The position numbers and the translations under genes are program-made. The notes beneath the pieces were generated by a model, which saw only the letters and a program-made list of their open reading frames with translations, did not search any database and was not told where the DNA came from. Positions 26,097 to 39,300 of a stretch of 64,000 nt of DNA are shown here, one piece after another. The stretch's first letter is position 1. The number at the start of each line of letters is the position of its first letter. Origin of the DNA: Mycetocola lacteus (GTDB lineage: Bacteria; Actinomycetota; Actinomycetes; Actinomycetales; Microbacteriaceae); NCBI RefSeq assembly GCF_003667575.1, contig NZ_RCUY01000015.1, positions 186,001 to 250,000 on the forward strand, written 5' to 3'.

Positions 26097-26909
26097 ATGC
26101 CCATTCCCGTACCCAAAACACGGCCGCAGCCCGACTTTGCGGCCGTCAAGACAGCATCCGGTTCGTCCCGGCTTCGCCGCCTTCAGGCATCCCTCCTGAT
26201 CGGCACCCTCGCCCTCGTGAGCGCACTCGGCCTGGCCAGCCCCGCGGTTGCAGCACCCGCGAGCCCCACGGTGACCATCACCGCACCGGAGAGTGTCACG
26301 GCCGGCGAGGCGGTGCCGGTCACCCTGCACCTCACCGGCGTCAGCGACACCTTCGCCCTGCAGGCCACCCTCGCCGCCGACCCCACACTCCTGCACTACA
26401 CCGAGTCCAGCGTGAGCGGCCCCGAGGGCGGTTTCACCTCGGCTGCGCCGTCGGCAACCGGCATCGATATCGTGCACACCCGACTGGGCGGATCCCCCGC
26501 ACTGAACGGAGAAATTACCCTGACCCTGAGCTTTACCGCGACCGGATCGGGAACCACCGCCCTGGCGCTGACCGCGCTCAGCCTGGTCGACGGTGCCGGT
26601 ACCGAGACTGCCGGAACGAGCCTGCCTCAGACCACGATCCGAGTGATCGCGGCCGCCGAGCCGACCGCGAGCCCCAGCCCAAGCGCATCCGCCGATCCCG
26701 GCTCGAGCCCCTCCCCGAGCGCATCCGCCACTCCGGGATCCCCCAGCTCCGCCGCACCGATTTCCTCGGCGTCCCCGACCGCCGGTGCCGGGAGCGCCGG
26801 CGGCCTGCCCGGCACCGGTGCCACGATCGGGCTCTCCCTCCTGGGAGCCCTCGTTGCACTCGGTGCCGGGTTGGTCCTCCTGCGGAGCCGAAAGGCGGCC
26901 CGTCGATGA
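26097..26909 (+). CDS. Cohesin-domain surface protein with LPxTG sorting signal
   Basis: A 270-residue secreted protein. The signal peptide is basic then LLIGTLALVSALGLASPAVAA (cleavage near residue 53). Residues about 57-185 form a cohesin-like beta sandwich (VTITAPESVTAGEAVPVTLHL, ATLAADPTLLHY, GEITLTLSFTATGSGTTALAL). A Ser/Pro/Ala linker with SPSPSASA repeats follows, and LPGTG at 237-241 plus a hydrophobic segment and arginine-rich tail form a sortase signal. The next gene encodes a dockerin-containing amidase, and the ATGA stop/start overlap indicates coupled expression. The cohesin should dock that enzyme to the wall (inference). Confidence 0.85.
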   Translation: MPIPVPKTRPQPDFAAVKTASGSSRLRRLQASLLIGTLALVSALGLASPAVAAPASPTVTITAPESVTAGEAVPVTLHLTGVSDTFALQATLAADPTLLHYTESSVSGPEGGFTSAAPSATGIDIVHTRLGGSPALNGEITLTLSFTATGSGTTALALTALSLVDGAGTETAGTSLPQTTIRVIAAAEPTASPSPSASADPGSSPSPSASATPGSPSSAAPISSASPTAGAGSAGGLPGTGATIGLSLLGALVALGAGLVLLRSRKAARR

Positions 26910-26944
26910 GTACCACACCCACCCGTTTTGGAAAGGCCTTCCCG

Positions 26945-28786
26945 ATGACCTCCCTCAGCCCCCGCACCCTGCGCACGGCCGCCGCACTGGGCACCGCCCT
27001 GATCATCACCGGCACGGTCGCGATCGTCGCCCCCGCGGCGAGCGCCGAACCCGCCCCGGTTCCCGGTGGGCTGCTGCTCGCGCCGTACTACACCGAGCTG
27101 GATCTGACCGGCGATCACCAGGTCACCACCGCGGATCTGACCCTGCTCACCACCCACCTGGGTGCCCGCACCGGCGACGCCGACTGGGCCAAGGTGGCCA
27201 AGGCGGACACCGACGGCGACGGCGTCATCACGGTGCACGATGTGGCCGCGCTGTCCCAGCGGATGGTCTACAACGACGGCCCGTTCTCCCTTGTTGAGGC
27301 CTCGGTGCTCGACATGCAGGCGGCAATGAATGCGGGGGTGACGTCCTCGGTCAAGATCACCCAGGAGTACCTGGACCGCATCGCCGCCTATGACCGTACC
27401 CTGGTCGACCAGGGCGCGGGTGGGCGTCCACTCAACTCGGTCATCAACACCAATAAGACGGCCCTCGCAGCCGCGGCCACCGCCGACGCCGACCGTAAGG
27501 CCCACGGGATGACCGGCCCGCTGCTCGGCGTACCGATCGTGGTCAAGGACAACTACGACACCAGGGACATGCCCACCACCGGCGGCTGCGGCTGCTGGGA
27601 CAACAACCAGACCAGCACCGATGCGGCGATGGTTACCGGGATGCGCAAGGCCGGGGCGATCATCCTCGCCAAGGCCAGCCTGGACGAGTTCGCGTTCGGG
27701 TTTGTGTCCGAGTTCTCGGCCGGTCAGCCCGCCGGATCCTCGCTCCTGGTTGCCAGCCCGTACAACACGACCCAGTCGGCCGGTGGGTCCAGCGGCGGTA
27801 CCGGTGCGGCGGTCTCGGCAAACCTCGCCGGGCTCGGATTCGGCACCGATACCGGTGGATCGATCCGGATCCCCTCGACCTACAACCAGCTGGTCGGCAT
27901 CCGTCCCACGGTGGGCCTGGCCAGCCGTGACGGCATCATCCCGCTGGCCCTCAGCCAGGACACCGGCGGTCCGATCGCCCGCAGCGTGACCGATGCGGCC
28001 ATTGCCCTGGATACCGTTCCGGGGATCGACCCGGCCGACCCGGTCACTCAGAGCCAGGCCGGCAAGGTGCCCACCTCCTACACCGCATCTCTGAACAAGG
28101 ACGCGCTGAAGGGTAAGCGGATCGGCGTGGTCACCACGATGATCGGCACCAACGCCACCACCGTGCGCCTGTTCGCCCAGGCCCGCGCGACCTTGGAGGC
28201 CCAGGGTGCCACCGTTGTGGATATCGCCCCGACCGCGGACTTCAACCGGGTCCTTGCCGAGGGTAGCGGCAGCACCAACGAGCTCAATCACGACCTCAAC
28301 AACTACGCGGCCGCGCACCTCGCCCCCGAGGTGGCCGCGCGCTCACTCACCCAGATTGTGGACTCGGGCAAGTTTGTTCCCTCGCGTCGGAGCACCTACG
28401 TGCAGCGAGCCGCCATCACCGAGGACACCTACCAGGCGTGGGCGGGACCGCAGGGTTCGCACACGCTGCAGCTGGCCGCTGGGAAGACCCTGGTCACCGG
28501 GATGCTGAACGATCAGAACCTCGACGCCCTGGTCTACCCCTCGGGTAACCCGTATGCGAGCCTGGGCACCAACATGCGCCTGAGCCCGAACACCGGCATG
28601 CCGGCGATCACGGTGCCGATGGGTCAGTCCATCGCCGCCGACGGCGGACCGGTCGGGGCCGGGGTCAACCTGGAATTCCTCGGCCGCGACTTCGCCGAGG
28701 GTCCGCTGATCGGGCTCGCCTACTCGTTTGAGCAGGCGACCCACTACCGCACGACCCCGGCGCTGTACCCGGCGCTGGTGAAGTAA
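26945..28786 (+). CDS. Secreted dockerin-amidase (amidase-signature enzyme)
   Basis: A 613-residue protein: signal peptide with cleavage near residue 34 (APAASA), a dockerin-like domain at 52-107 with two calcium loops (DLTGDHQVTTADL and DTDGDGVITVHDV), then an amidase-signature domain from about 112. Catalytic Lys201 (VVKDNYDT), the Ser pair in GGSSGG at 281-285, and nucleophile Ser306 in GTDTGGSIRIPS are all intact. It hydrolyses an amide or peptide-amide outside the cell; substrate unknown. ATG at 26945 has GGAAAGG upstream. An ATG at 26906 overlapping the cohesin stop is an alternative that would lengthen the N-terminus by 13 residues. Dockerin binds cohesin, so the preceding gene is the natural partner. 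Confidence 0.85.
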   Translation: MTSLSPRTLRTAAALGTALIITGTVAIVAPAASAEPAPVPGGLLLAPYYTELDLTGDHQVTTADLTLLTTHLGARTGDADWAKVAKADTDGDGVITVHDVAALSQRMVYNDGPFSLVEASVLDMQAAMNAGVTSSVKITQEYLDRIAAYDRTLVDQGAGGRPLNSVINTNKTALAAAATADADRKAHGMTGPLLGVPIVVKDNYDTRDMPTTGGCGCWDNNQTSTDAAMVTGMRKAGAIILAKASLDEFAFGFVSEFSAGQPAGSSLLVASPYNTTQSAGGSSGGTGAAVSANLAGLGFGTDTGGSIRIPSTYNQLVGIRPTVGLASRDGIIPLALSQDTGGPIARSVTDAAIALDTVPGIDPADPVTQSQAGKVPTSYTASLNKDALKGKRIGVVTTMIGTNATTVRLFAQARATLEAQGATVVDIAPTADFNRVLAEGSGSTNELNHDLNNYAAAHLAPEVAARSLTQIVDSGKFVPSRRSTYVQRAAITEDTYQAWAGPQGSHTLQLAAGKTLVTGMLNDQNLDALVYPSGNPYASLGTNMRLSPNTGMPAITVPMGQSIAADGGPVGAGVNLEFLGRDFAEGPLIGLAYSFEQATHYRTTPALYPALVK

Positions 28787-28823
28787 GCGGTTAGAAGCGC
28801 CGCCCGGCTCACTCAGATCCCGG

Positions 28824-28863
28824 CAAAACAAAACCAAAAACAAATTTTGTTTTGTTTTGTTTG
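28824..28863. repeat. A/T-only inverted repeat after the amidase gene
   Basis: A run of CAAAACAAAAC-type sequence faces TTTTGTTTTG, forming a long stem with few G-C pairs in otherwise GC-rich DNA. It lies 37 bp past the amidase stop and may end that transcript. Confidence 0.6.
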
Positions 28864-28883
28864 CGAACCGAGGGAATACAACA

Positions 28884-28920
28884 CCGCGGCCCGGCACCCA
28901 CGAGGGGTGCCGGGCCGCGG
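28884..28920. terminator. Terminator between amidase and gdhA (convergent)
   Basis: A perfect 16-bp stem, CCGCGGCCCGGCACCC with its complement and loop ACGAG, lies 18 bp after the gdhA stop on the minus strand. Confidence 0.85.
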
Positions 28921-28937
28921 CGTTATGACGGCAGAGA

Positions 28938-30614
<1,677 letters not shown>

Positions 30615-31571
30615 CTATCCGCGCGAATCGGCACCCAGGATCTGACGCAGCCACTCACGGGCCTCCAGGAAGACCGAATCGGAGAAACGCGAATCCACGG
30701 TGATGGCCGAGCGATCGGCGGCCGGATAGGAACCGAGGAAGGTGAGCCGGGCCAGGCTGCGACGCAGACCCAGCAGGGCCTCGGCCATCCGCTCATCCAG
30801 GATGTGACCCTCGGCGTCGATGATGAACCGGTAGCGTCCCATCTCGTCCCCGACCGGACGCGACTCGATCATCGACATGTTGACCCCGCGGGTGGAGAAC
30901 TGCTCCAGCATGGTCAGCAGGGCACCGGACTCGTTGCCCGGCAGCTCGGCGATCAGGCTGGTTTTATCGGCCCCGGTGCGCGGCGGAATCGCCTGGGTGG
31001 TGCTCACCAGGAGGAAGCGGGTGACCGCGTTTTTGTTGCTGCCGATATCGGTCAGCAAAACCTCGAGGTCGTAATGGTCGGTGATGCCCGGCGGGGCCAC
31101 GGCCGCGTCGGCATGCGGGGTGTCCAGCAGATCGGCGGCGGCGGCCACATTGCTGGCGGCGGGAATGTGGCCGTGCCCGGGCAGGCGTGCATCCAGCAGC
31201 TCGCGGCTCTGCGCATAGGCCACCGGGTGAGCGTTGATCACCCGGATATCCTCCAGCGTGGTGCCGCGGCGGGCCACCAGGTCAAAGCTCACCGGCACCA
31301 GGTATTCGCCGATCACGCGCAGGCCCGGCACGGTGGCCAGGGCGTCCTGGGCAACCGAGACGCCCCCGTCGATCGAGTTCTCAATCGCGATCATCGCCGC
31401 ATCGCTGCGCCCGGTGATCACATCGTCCAGCGCCTCACCCAGGTTCTGCACCGGACGCCAGGTCTGCCCCTGAGCCTCGGGCACCTGAGCCAGGGCCCGC
31501 TCGGTAAACGTGCCCCGCGGACCCAGGTAGCTATAGGTACGGGTTGGCGCGGATACGGGCGAGTCAGACAT
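30615..31571 (-). CDS. pheA: Prephenate dehydratase
   Basis: A 318-residue enzyme converting prephenate to phenylpyruvate in phenylalanine synthesis. The N-terminal catalytic domain shows YSYLGPRGTFTERAL, IAIENSIDGGVSVAQDAL and the VTRFLLV motif with Thr and Arg of the active site. The C-terminal ACT domain (LPGNESGALLTMLEQF, NMSMIESRPVGDEMGRYRF) has GALL and ESRP, the phenylalanine feedback site. It lacks the chorismate mutase half of the E. coli enzyme, as expected in actinobacteria. Divergent from pgm with a 77-bp gap. Confidence 0.95.
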   Translation of the reverse strand: MSDSPVSAPTRTYSYLGPRGTFTERALAQVPEAQGQTWRPVQNLGEALDDVITGRSDAAMIAIENSIDGGVSVAQDALATVPGLRVIGEYLVPVSFDLVARRGTTLEDIRVINAHPVAYAQSRELLDARLPGHGHIPAASNVAAAADLLDTPHADAAVAPPGITDHYDLEVLLTDIGSNKNAVTRFLLVSTTQAIPPRTGADKTSLIAELPGNESGALLTMLEQFSTRGVNMSMIESRPVGDEMGRYRFIIDAEGHILDERMAEALLGLRRSLARLTFLGSYPAADRSAITVDSRFSDSVFLEAREWLRQILGADSRG

Positions 31572-31648
31572 GGTACGAGCATAGTGCCCGTCTCGGCGGA
31601 AGCGCGGGCTTCCGCGGTATTCGATGGGGAACCTGGCAGAATGGGGAT

Positions 31649-33295
<1,647 letters not shown>

Positions 33296-33316
33296 AACCC
33301 CGACCCGACACCACAA

Positions 33317-33351
33317 CGGCCCCTCCCGAATCCTGGATTCGGGAGGGGCCG
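33317..33351. terminator. Terminator between convergent pgm and GH92 genes
   Basis: A perfect 16-bp stem CGGCCCCTCCCGAATC/GATTCGGGAGGGGCCG around loop CTG lies 21 bp after the pgm stop and 13 bp before the GH92 stop. Confidence 0.9.
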
Positions 33352-33363
33352 CTGCGGTGAACG

Positions 33364-36300
33364 CTAGTCCTGCGTGGCCCGGCGACGACGCAGCAGGAAG
33401 ACTCCCGCTCCGGCGATCAGGGTGAGCAGTCCGAGGCCCGCGATCAGGGCGCTCGACTCGGGGGCACCGGTGGTGGCGATGCCGCCGCCCGGCTTGGTGA
33501 TCGGCTTCCCGGTTACCGGGTCCACCGATCCGGGGCCACCGTTGCCGGTTCCCCCGTCTCCCGGGACCTGGGCGGGCAGGATCTCAAACGCCATTCGTGC
33601 ATCAACGGCCGAGGTGGCACCGGTCACCACAATCTCGTGCTGACCCACCTCCGCACCCTTCGGCACGGTGAAGGAGAACACCAGTCCGCCGCGCGGGTCC
33701 GCGGTGGCGGTGCCCAGCGTGATCGGGTCGGAGTGCAGCACCACGGTGATCTTCTCTCCCGGAGCGAAGCCCTCACCGGTGATCTCCACCAGGTCACCCA
33801 CGCGGGCGTTCTGGGCGTTGGAGCGCACCTGCGGGGTGTAGACCGGCGTGGTGGTGTTCTCCAGCACGGTCAGGGTTCCGCTGGCCGGAACGGCCGAGGT
33901 CTCCCCCACCGCGGTGACTCCGAGTACGCCCGCGGGCGTGTTCTTCGGCACGGTCACGGTGAGCGAAATCTCGCCCTCCGCGTTGGCGGTGGTCTCTCGG
34001 GTGATGGCGGGGTCGATGGCCACGCTCACGTTGACCTTCTCATTCGGCGCGAAGCCCGCACCGGTGATGGTCGCCTCACCGCCGGCGCGAACGCCGCCGG
34101 CCGGGGCTACCGCGATGGTCGGCGAGTACGGCACCTTGACCGGTGTCACCTCGGCACTCAGGCGCAGCTGCTGCGTGCCCGAGGTGCCGTACACGGTCAC
34201 CACAACCGGGTAGGTGCCCGGCTCGGTGAACGTGTGCTCGGCGGTGATGGTCGCGCTGCCGTCGGTGAGGGCACCCAGTTCCACATCCTGGATGTCCGAT
34301 CCGTCACCCCACTGAACGCGGGCCTTCGGCGCGATGGCACCGGCGGCCTGGGTCACCGTGGCGAGGTCGGCGGAGAACTTCTCTCCGGCAACCACGGCGA
34401 TATCCGTGCCCGCGGTCGCGGTGAAGGCGGTGTCCGCGGCGGTGCCGTTGCTGGCGATCGCGAACACGTGCACGCGACCCTCAACGCCCGGCTGTCCGGG
34501 CTGAACCGGCAGGGTGATCGTCTGCACGGTCTTTCCCGCGGGGATCGAGTACGGCACCGTGGAGAAGAAGTACGAGGGCACGTTGGACGGGCTGGGCCCG
34601 GCCAGACGATAGCTCGACTTCACCACCTCGATGTTGCCGTACAGCGGGGTCGCCTGCGAGTTTCCACCCTTGGTCCAGTCCGAGAGCTGCAGCGGAATGG
34701 TCTCGGTGGATCCGTCGGTGAAGGTGACCAGGGCGGTGGTGTCCTGGTTCTTCTCGGTAGCGGCACCGATGAAGGACAGCTTGGTCGCATCCTCGCCCAG
34801 GTTCGGGCGGATGACCTGACCGGCACCGGTGGCGTTGTCCGGAGCGCCCGCGGGGATCACCGGGATGGTGAAGCGCAGGTCGGTGCCCGGGACGCCGTGT
34901 TCCACACCCTGGGTCAGGCCACCATCGGCGAGACCCTTGCGCGGGAACGAGATGCCCTTGGCGTCACAGTTGGCGCCCACACCGTCATCGGCGATGCACT
35001 GGCTGTCGAAGGCCGCCCGCAGGCTGCCCGGCTCCAGGTAGTCCACCGTGATCGGGAGGATCGCCGAGGCGGTGGACGCCCCGTCGGTGACGGTCACGGT
35101 GACCCGGTACTCACCGGGCTCGGCATAGGTGTGCGAACCGGAAACCGGGTAGACCCCGAGCGTCGGCGATCCCAGGGTGGCGGTGCCGGCGGCACTGCCA
35201 TCGCCCCAGTTCACGCTGACCGTGTAACCCTTCGGATCGCCACCGCTGATACCACCGAGGTTCAGCGTCTCGGCCACACCGGAGCGGGCACCCAGTGCCT
35301 GTGCCGGGGAAACTGTCAGCTGCGATCCCGACGCATCCGAGGCGTGAGCGAGCAGTTCCAGCTCGCCCAGGGCCACGCTGTCACCACCCGAGGTCACGTT
35401 CAGACGGAACTGTGCAAAGCTGCCCGGCTGGGCAATCTTGAACGGCCGGGTCTGCAGTGCGGAGTCGAACTTCTGGTTCTGGCGGGTATCCACCACGCTC
35501 CAGGTTTTGCCGTCGTTGCTGCCCTCCAGGGTCCACCCGGTCGGGGCGGTGGCCGTGGAGGTACCCGAGGTCAGCGTGTAGAAGGTCGGCGACTGGGCCG
35601 GCCCCTGGTAGGCCACGGTGATCTGCGGGGTCTTCGAGGCGAAGGACACCTGGCTGGCGGCGTTGTTGTCCACCAGGTTGGCGGTGTTCTCCCCGTCGCG
35701 GCTGGTGACGCGGGCGATCTTGGGATCGGCCGAGTCCAGCAGCGGCGAAGCCGGGTGCTCCCCGGTGCTCAGCGAGGGCGGAGCATCCGCCTCGGCGGTG
35801 CCCCAGGCCGAAGGCTTGGCACCCATCACAAAGTCCAGCGTGCCACCCTGGGCGAGCAGGTTGGAGTCGATCGAGGTGCTCGAGTACGCCTTCCCATTTA
35901 CCCTGAGCGACTGAACGTAGGTGTTCTCGTCAGAGTTGTTCGGCGCGTTGATAACCAGGGTCTTGTCGCCGAGCTTGACGGTCGCCTTGGTGTAGAGCGG
36001 CGAGCCGATGGTCAGCTCACTCGATCCCACCTGCAGCGGGTACAGGCCCAGGGCGCTGAAGAGGTACCAGGTCGACATTTCGCCGTTGTCCTCGTCCCCG
36101 GGGTAGCCCTGACCGATTTCCGAACCGGCGAAACTGCGCTTGATCGCCTCGCGGGTGATCGCCTGAGCCTTGGCCGGGGCACCCACCGCGTTGTAGAGGA
36201 ACGGAATGTGGTGCGAGACCTGGTTGGAGATTCCCCACTGACCGAAGCGGGCATCGCGAGCCTCGATCTCCTCGTGGATCGGTCCGGCCGAGGTCTCGGG

Positions 36301-39300
36301 GATCGAGAAGAAGTCATCCAGCTTCTTTTCCAGTCCCGCACGGCCACCGTAGAGGGCGGCGAGCCCAGCCGGATCCTGCGGCGCGTGGAACGCGAAGTTC
36401 CAGCCGTTGGTCTCGGTGTAGGGGCCCCACCAGGTGGTCGGGTCGTAGTTCTCCGGTGCCACCTGGAAGCTGCCATCGGCGTTGCGGGCCTGGAAGAAGT
36501 TGATGGCCGGGTCAAACATGTTGACATAGGTGGTGGCGCGGTCGGTGAAGTACTCGGCCTCCTCGCGCAGCTGGGCGCGACGGTCCTCCGGAGTGGCGGG
36601 ATCCTCGGCCAGGGCGGCGGCCATGTTGCCGATGCCATAGTCGTTGATCATGCCCTCAAGACCCCAGGAAACACTCTCGTGCTCGCTGGCCGGGGTGTAT
36701 CCCAGGAAGGTCGAGGTACCGATGGACTTACGTCCGGTCGCGTTGGAGCTCGTGGAGACCACGGTCGCGTTCTTGACCGCGGCGTCGTAGGTGCCCAGCG
36801 GATCATCCAGCTTGACACCGCGCAGGTAGGCGTCGGCAAACGCGACGTCCGAGCTGGTGCCGGTCATGATGTCCGCGTATCCGGGCGAGGACCAGCGGGC
36901 AACCCAGCCGCCGGCACGGTACTGCTCCACGAATCCGTCCACGAGGTCCGCGGCCACATCAGGGTAGAGCATCGCATAGGCGGGCCATACGGTGCGGTAG
37001 GTGTCCCAGAAGCCGTTGTTCACATACATCTTGCCGTCGCGGATCTGCGCGTCGGTTTTGGTGTCGGTGGCGGTGCCGGTCTTGGTGTTGACCGGGCTCG
37101 CGTACTTGTACACGGGCTGATCGGCGGTGCCGGTGTTCTCATGCTGCACGTTGGGATACACGTTCAGGCGGTAGAGGTTGGAGTACAGCGAAACCAGTTC
37201 GGTCTCCGAGGCACCCTCCACGGTGATCGCGCTCAGGCGGTCATTCCAGATCTTCTGAGCCGAGGCACGCACCTGGTCGAAGGACTGGTTGCCGATCTCT
37301 AGGCCGAGGTTCTTGGTGGCCTGATCGAGGCTGATCAGCGAGGTGGCCATGCGCAGGGTTACGGTCTTGGCCTGGGAGGTGTCGAAGGCCGCGAACATCG
37401 TGGATCCCTGGGCACCCGACGGGGTTCCCAGGCTGCGCGGGGTCTGGTCAAACTTGCCCGAAATGAACATGCGCGACTGGCCGACCCGGAAGCCCGAGCC
37501 GTTATCCACCCAGCCGGTGACGGTGCCATCGGCGGCGATGGTGAACTTCTGATCGGCCTTGGGCGAGTCAAACACCACGTTGCCGTCGTTGCCGTCGAAG
37601 GTGAAGCGCATGACCATGCCGTGATCGGACGGGGTCATCTCGGCGGAAACCTTATTGTCGAGTTTCACGCCGTAGTAGTCGGGCTGAGCGGTCTCGTTCT
37701 CGTGCTTGAGGGTGGTCGAGCGCTGGCCCGGGTTGCCGCTGGGGGCACCCGCGCCGGGCACCGGCATGACCGAGAACTGGTTGCGGTCACCCATCCACGG
37801 GCTCGGCTGGTGCGAGATCGCCAGGCCCTGGAACGGCGTGCGGTTCTGCGCGTCATTGCCCTGCTGGTACTGGTAGGTGCGCGAGGTTGCCCGCGCGTTG
37901 GTCACCGGAACCAGGAAGTTGAAGCCGTTGGGCACCGAGGTGATGGCCTCGTTGGATCCACGCGAGAAGCTGCCCGAGGAGTTGGTACCCCGACGGGTGT
38001 CCACGTAGTGGGTGAGGCTGCTGCCGTCGATGGTGGCCGGGGTGGCCTCGATCTTCAGGTCATCCAGCCAACCCGAGAACGCGGTGCTCGCGGTGGCTCC
38101 GGGGTTGTCATAGGAGAGCAGGAAGCGGTCGATGGTTTTGCCCTGGGCCACCCGGCCGAGGTCCACCCGGACCGAGTTCCACTGCTTGGGGTAAAGAATG
38201 TTGCCGGTGCCCTGACCCTGCGCGGTGGCCGCATATCCATACTGGTCCTTGGCGGACAGGTCAGACAGGTAGGTGCCGTCGGTGAAGTGCAGGTCGACCG
38301 CGGTGTGGGTCGAGGGGTACTGCAGGTCGCCACCGGTGAGTTCGGGGAAGAGCAGGTAGCTCAGTCGGCTGGTGTCGGTGACCGGGATCGAGACGTCCTT
38401 GTAGATCACGTTGGACGCATAGCCGCGGCCCTCGGCCGTGTGGGCACCCGAGTACTTGAGGGCGCGCACGCCGGTGAAGCCGACGCGGGCCTTGATGTTG
38501 AACCCGTCGGAGGGGCCCGAGCCCACCTCGGTGTTAATCGGGGTCGCGACCGGGTTTTCCGGGATCGCCCCGGCCAGCAGGAAGTCGGCCAGCTGGATCA
38601 GCCCGCCGCTCTGGTTCGAGGCGATGTCGAGGCGGTACTTGCTGAAGGTTCCGGTGGTCTTGAGGGTGAACTCCTTGGCGACGCCGCGCTCGGAGGACTT
38701 CCAGGACTGGTCGGTCTGGGAATCCAGCTCGGTCCAGTCGGTGCCGTTATTGGAGCCGAGGATGCGCCAGGTGCGCGGATCGCGCTCGGGGGCATCGTTG
38801 CCGGAGACCAGCTTGTAGGTGACCGCGGTCTGCGCGGTGGTGAAGGTGTAGTCCAGGGTGGCGGCGGTGGTGAAGGCGAGCCACTTGGTTCCGGCGTCGC
38901 CGTCGGCGGCGAACTTTGCGGCCTCATTCGGCGCGTTCTCGGCGCTCGCGGAAACCGAACCCAGGGCCTTCATCAGGTCGGGCAGGCCAACACCCTGCAC
39001 GTTTTGCTGCCACGGCTTGCCGTCGCGCTGCTCGACGGTGTTGGAGAGCGCGGCCGGATCGGTGGCCTCAAACGAGCTGGCGAAGTTGGCTTCGGCGGGG
39101 GCCGCGCTGGCGGGGGCCGCGAAGAGCACCGGCGAGAATCCGCCCAGTACCAGCGCGGTGCCTACCCCCAGCGCGCCGAGGCGGCGCAGGGGGCGGGGGC
39201 GGGGGCGTGCGGATCGTTCCGCACCGAGGGGGTGACTAACATGACCTCGATCGGGCGCGGGGGTGCGCCCGTGCGCCGGAGGCGCGAGGGGATGGGACTG

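Noticed and set aside
33637..37302. 1221-codon ORF opposite the GH92 gene
   Set aside because: Shadow of the GH92 frame; composition is Arg/Gly/His-rich and no family motif is visible.
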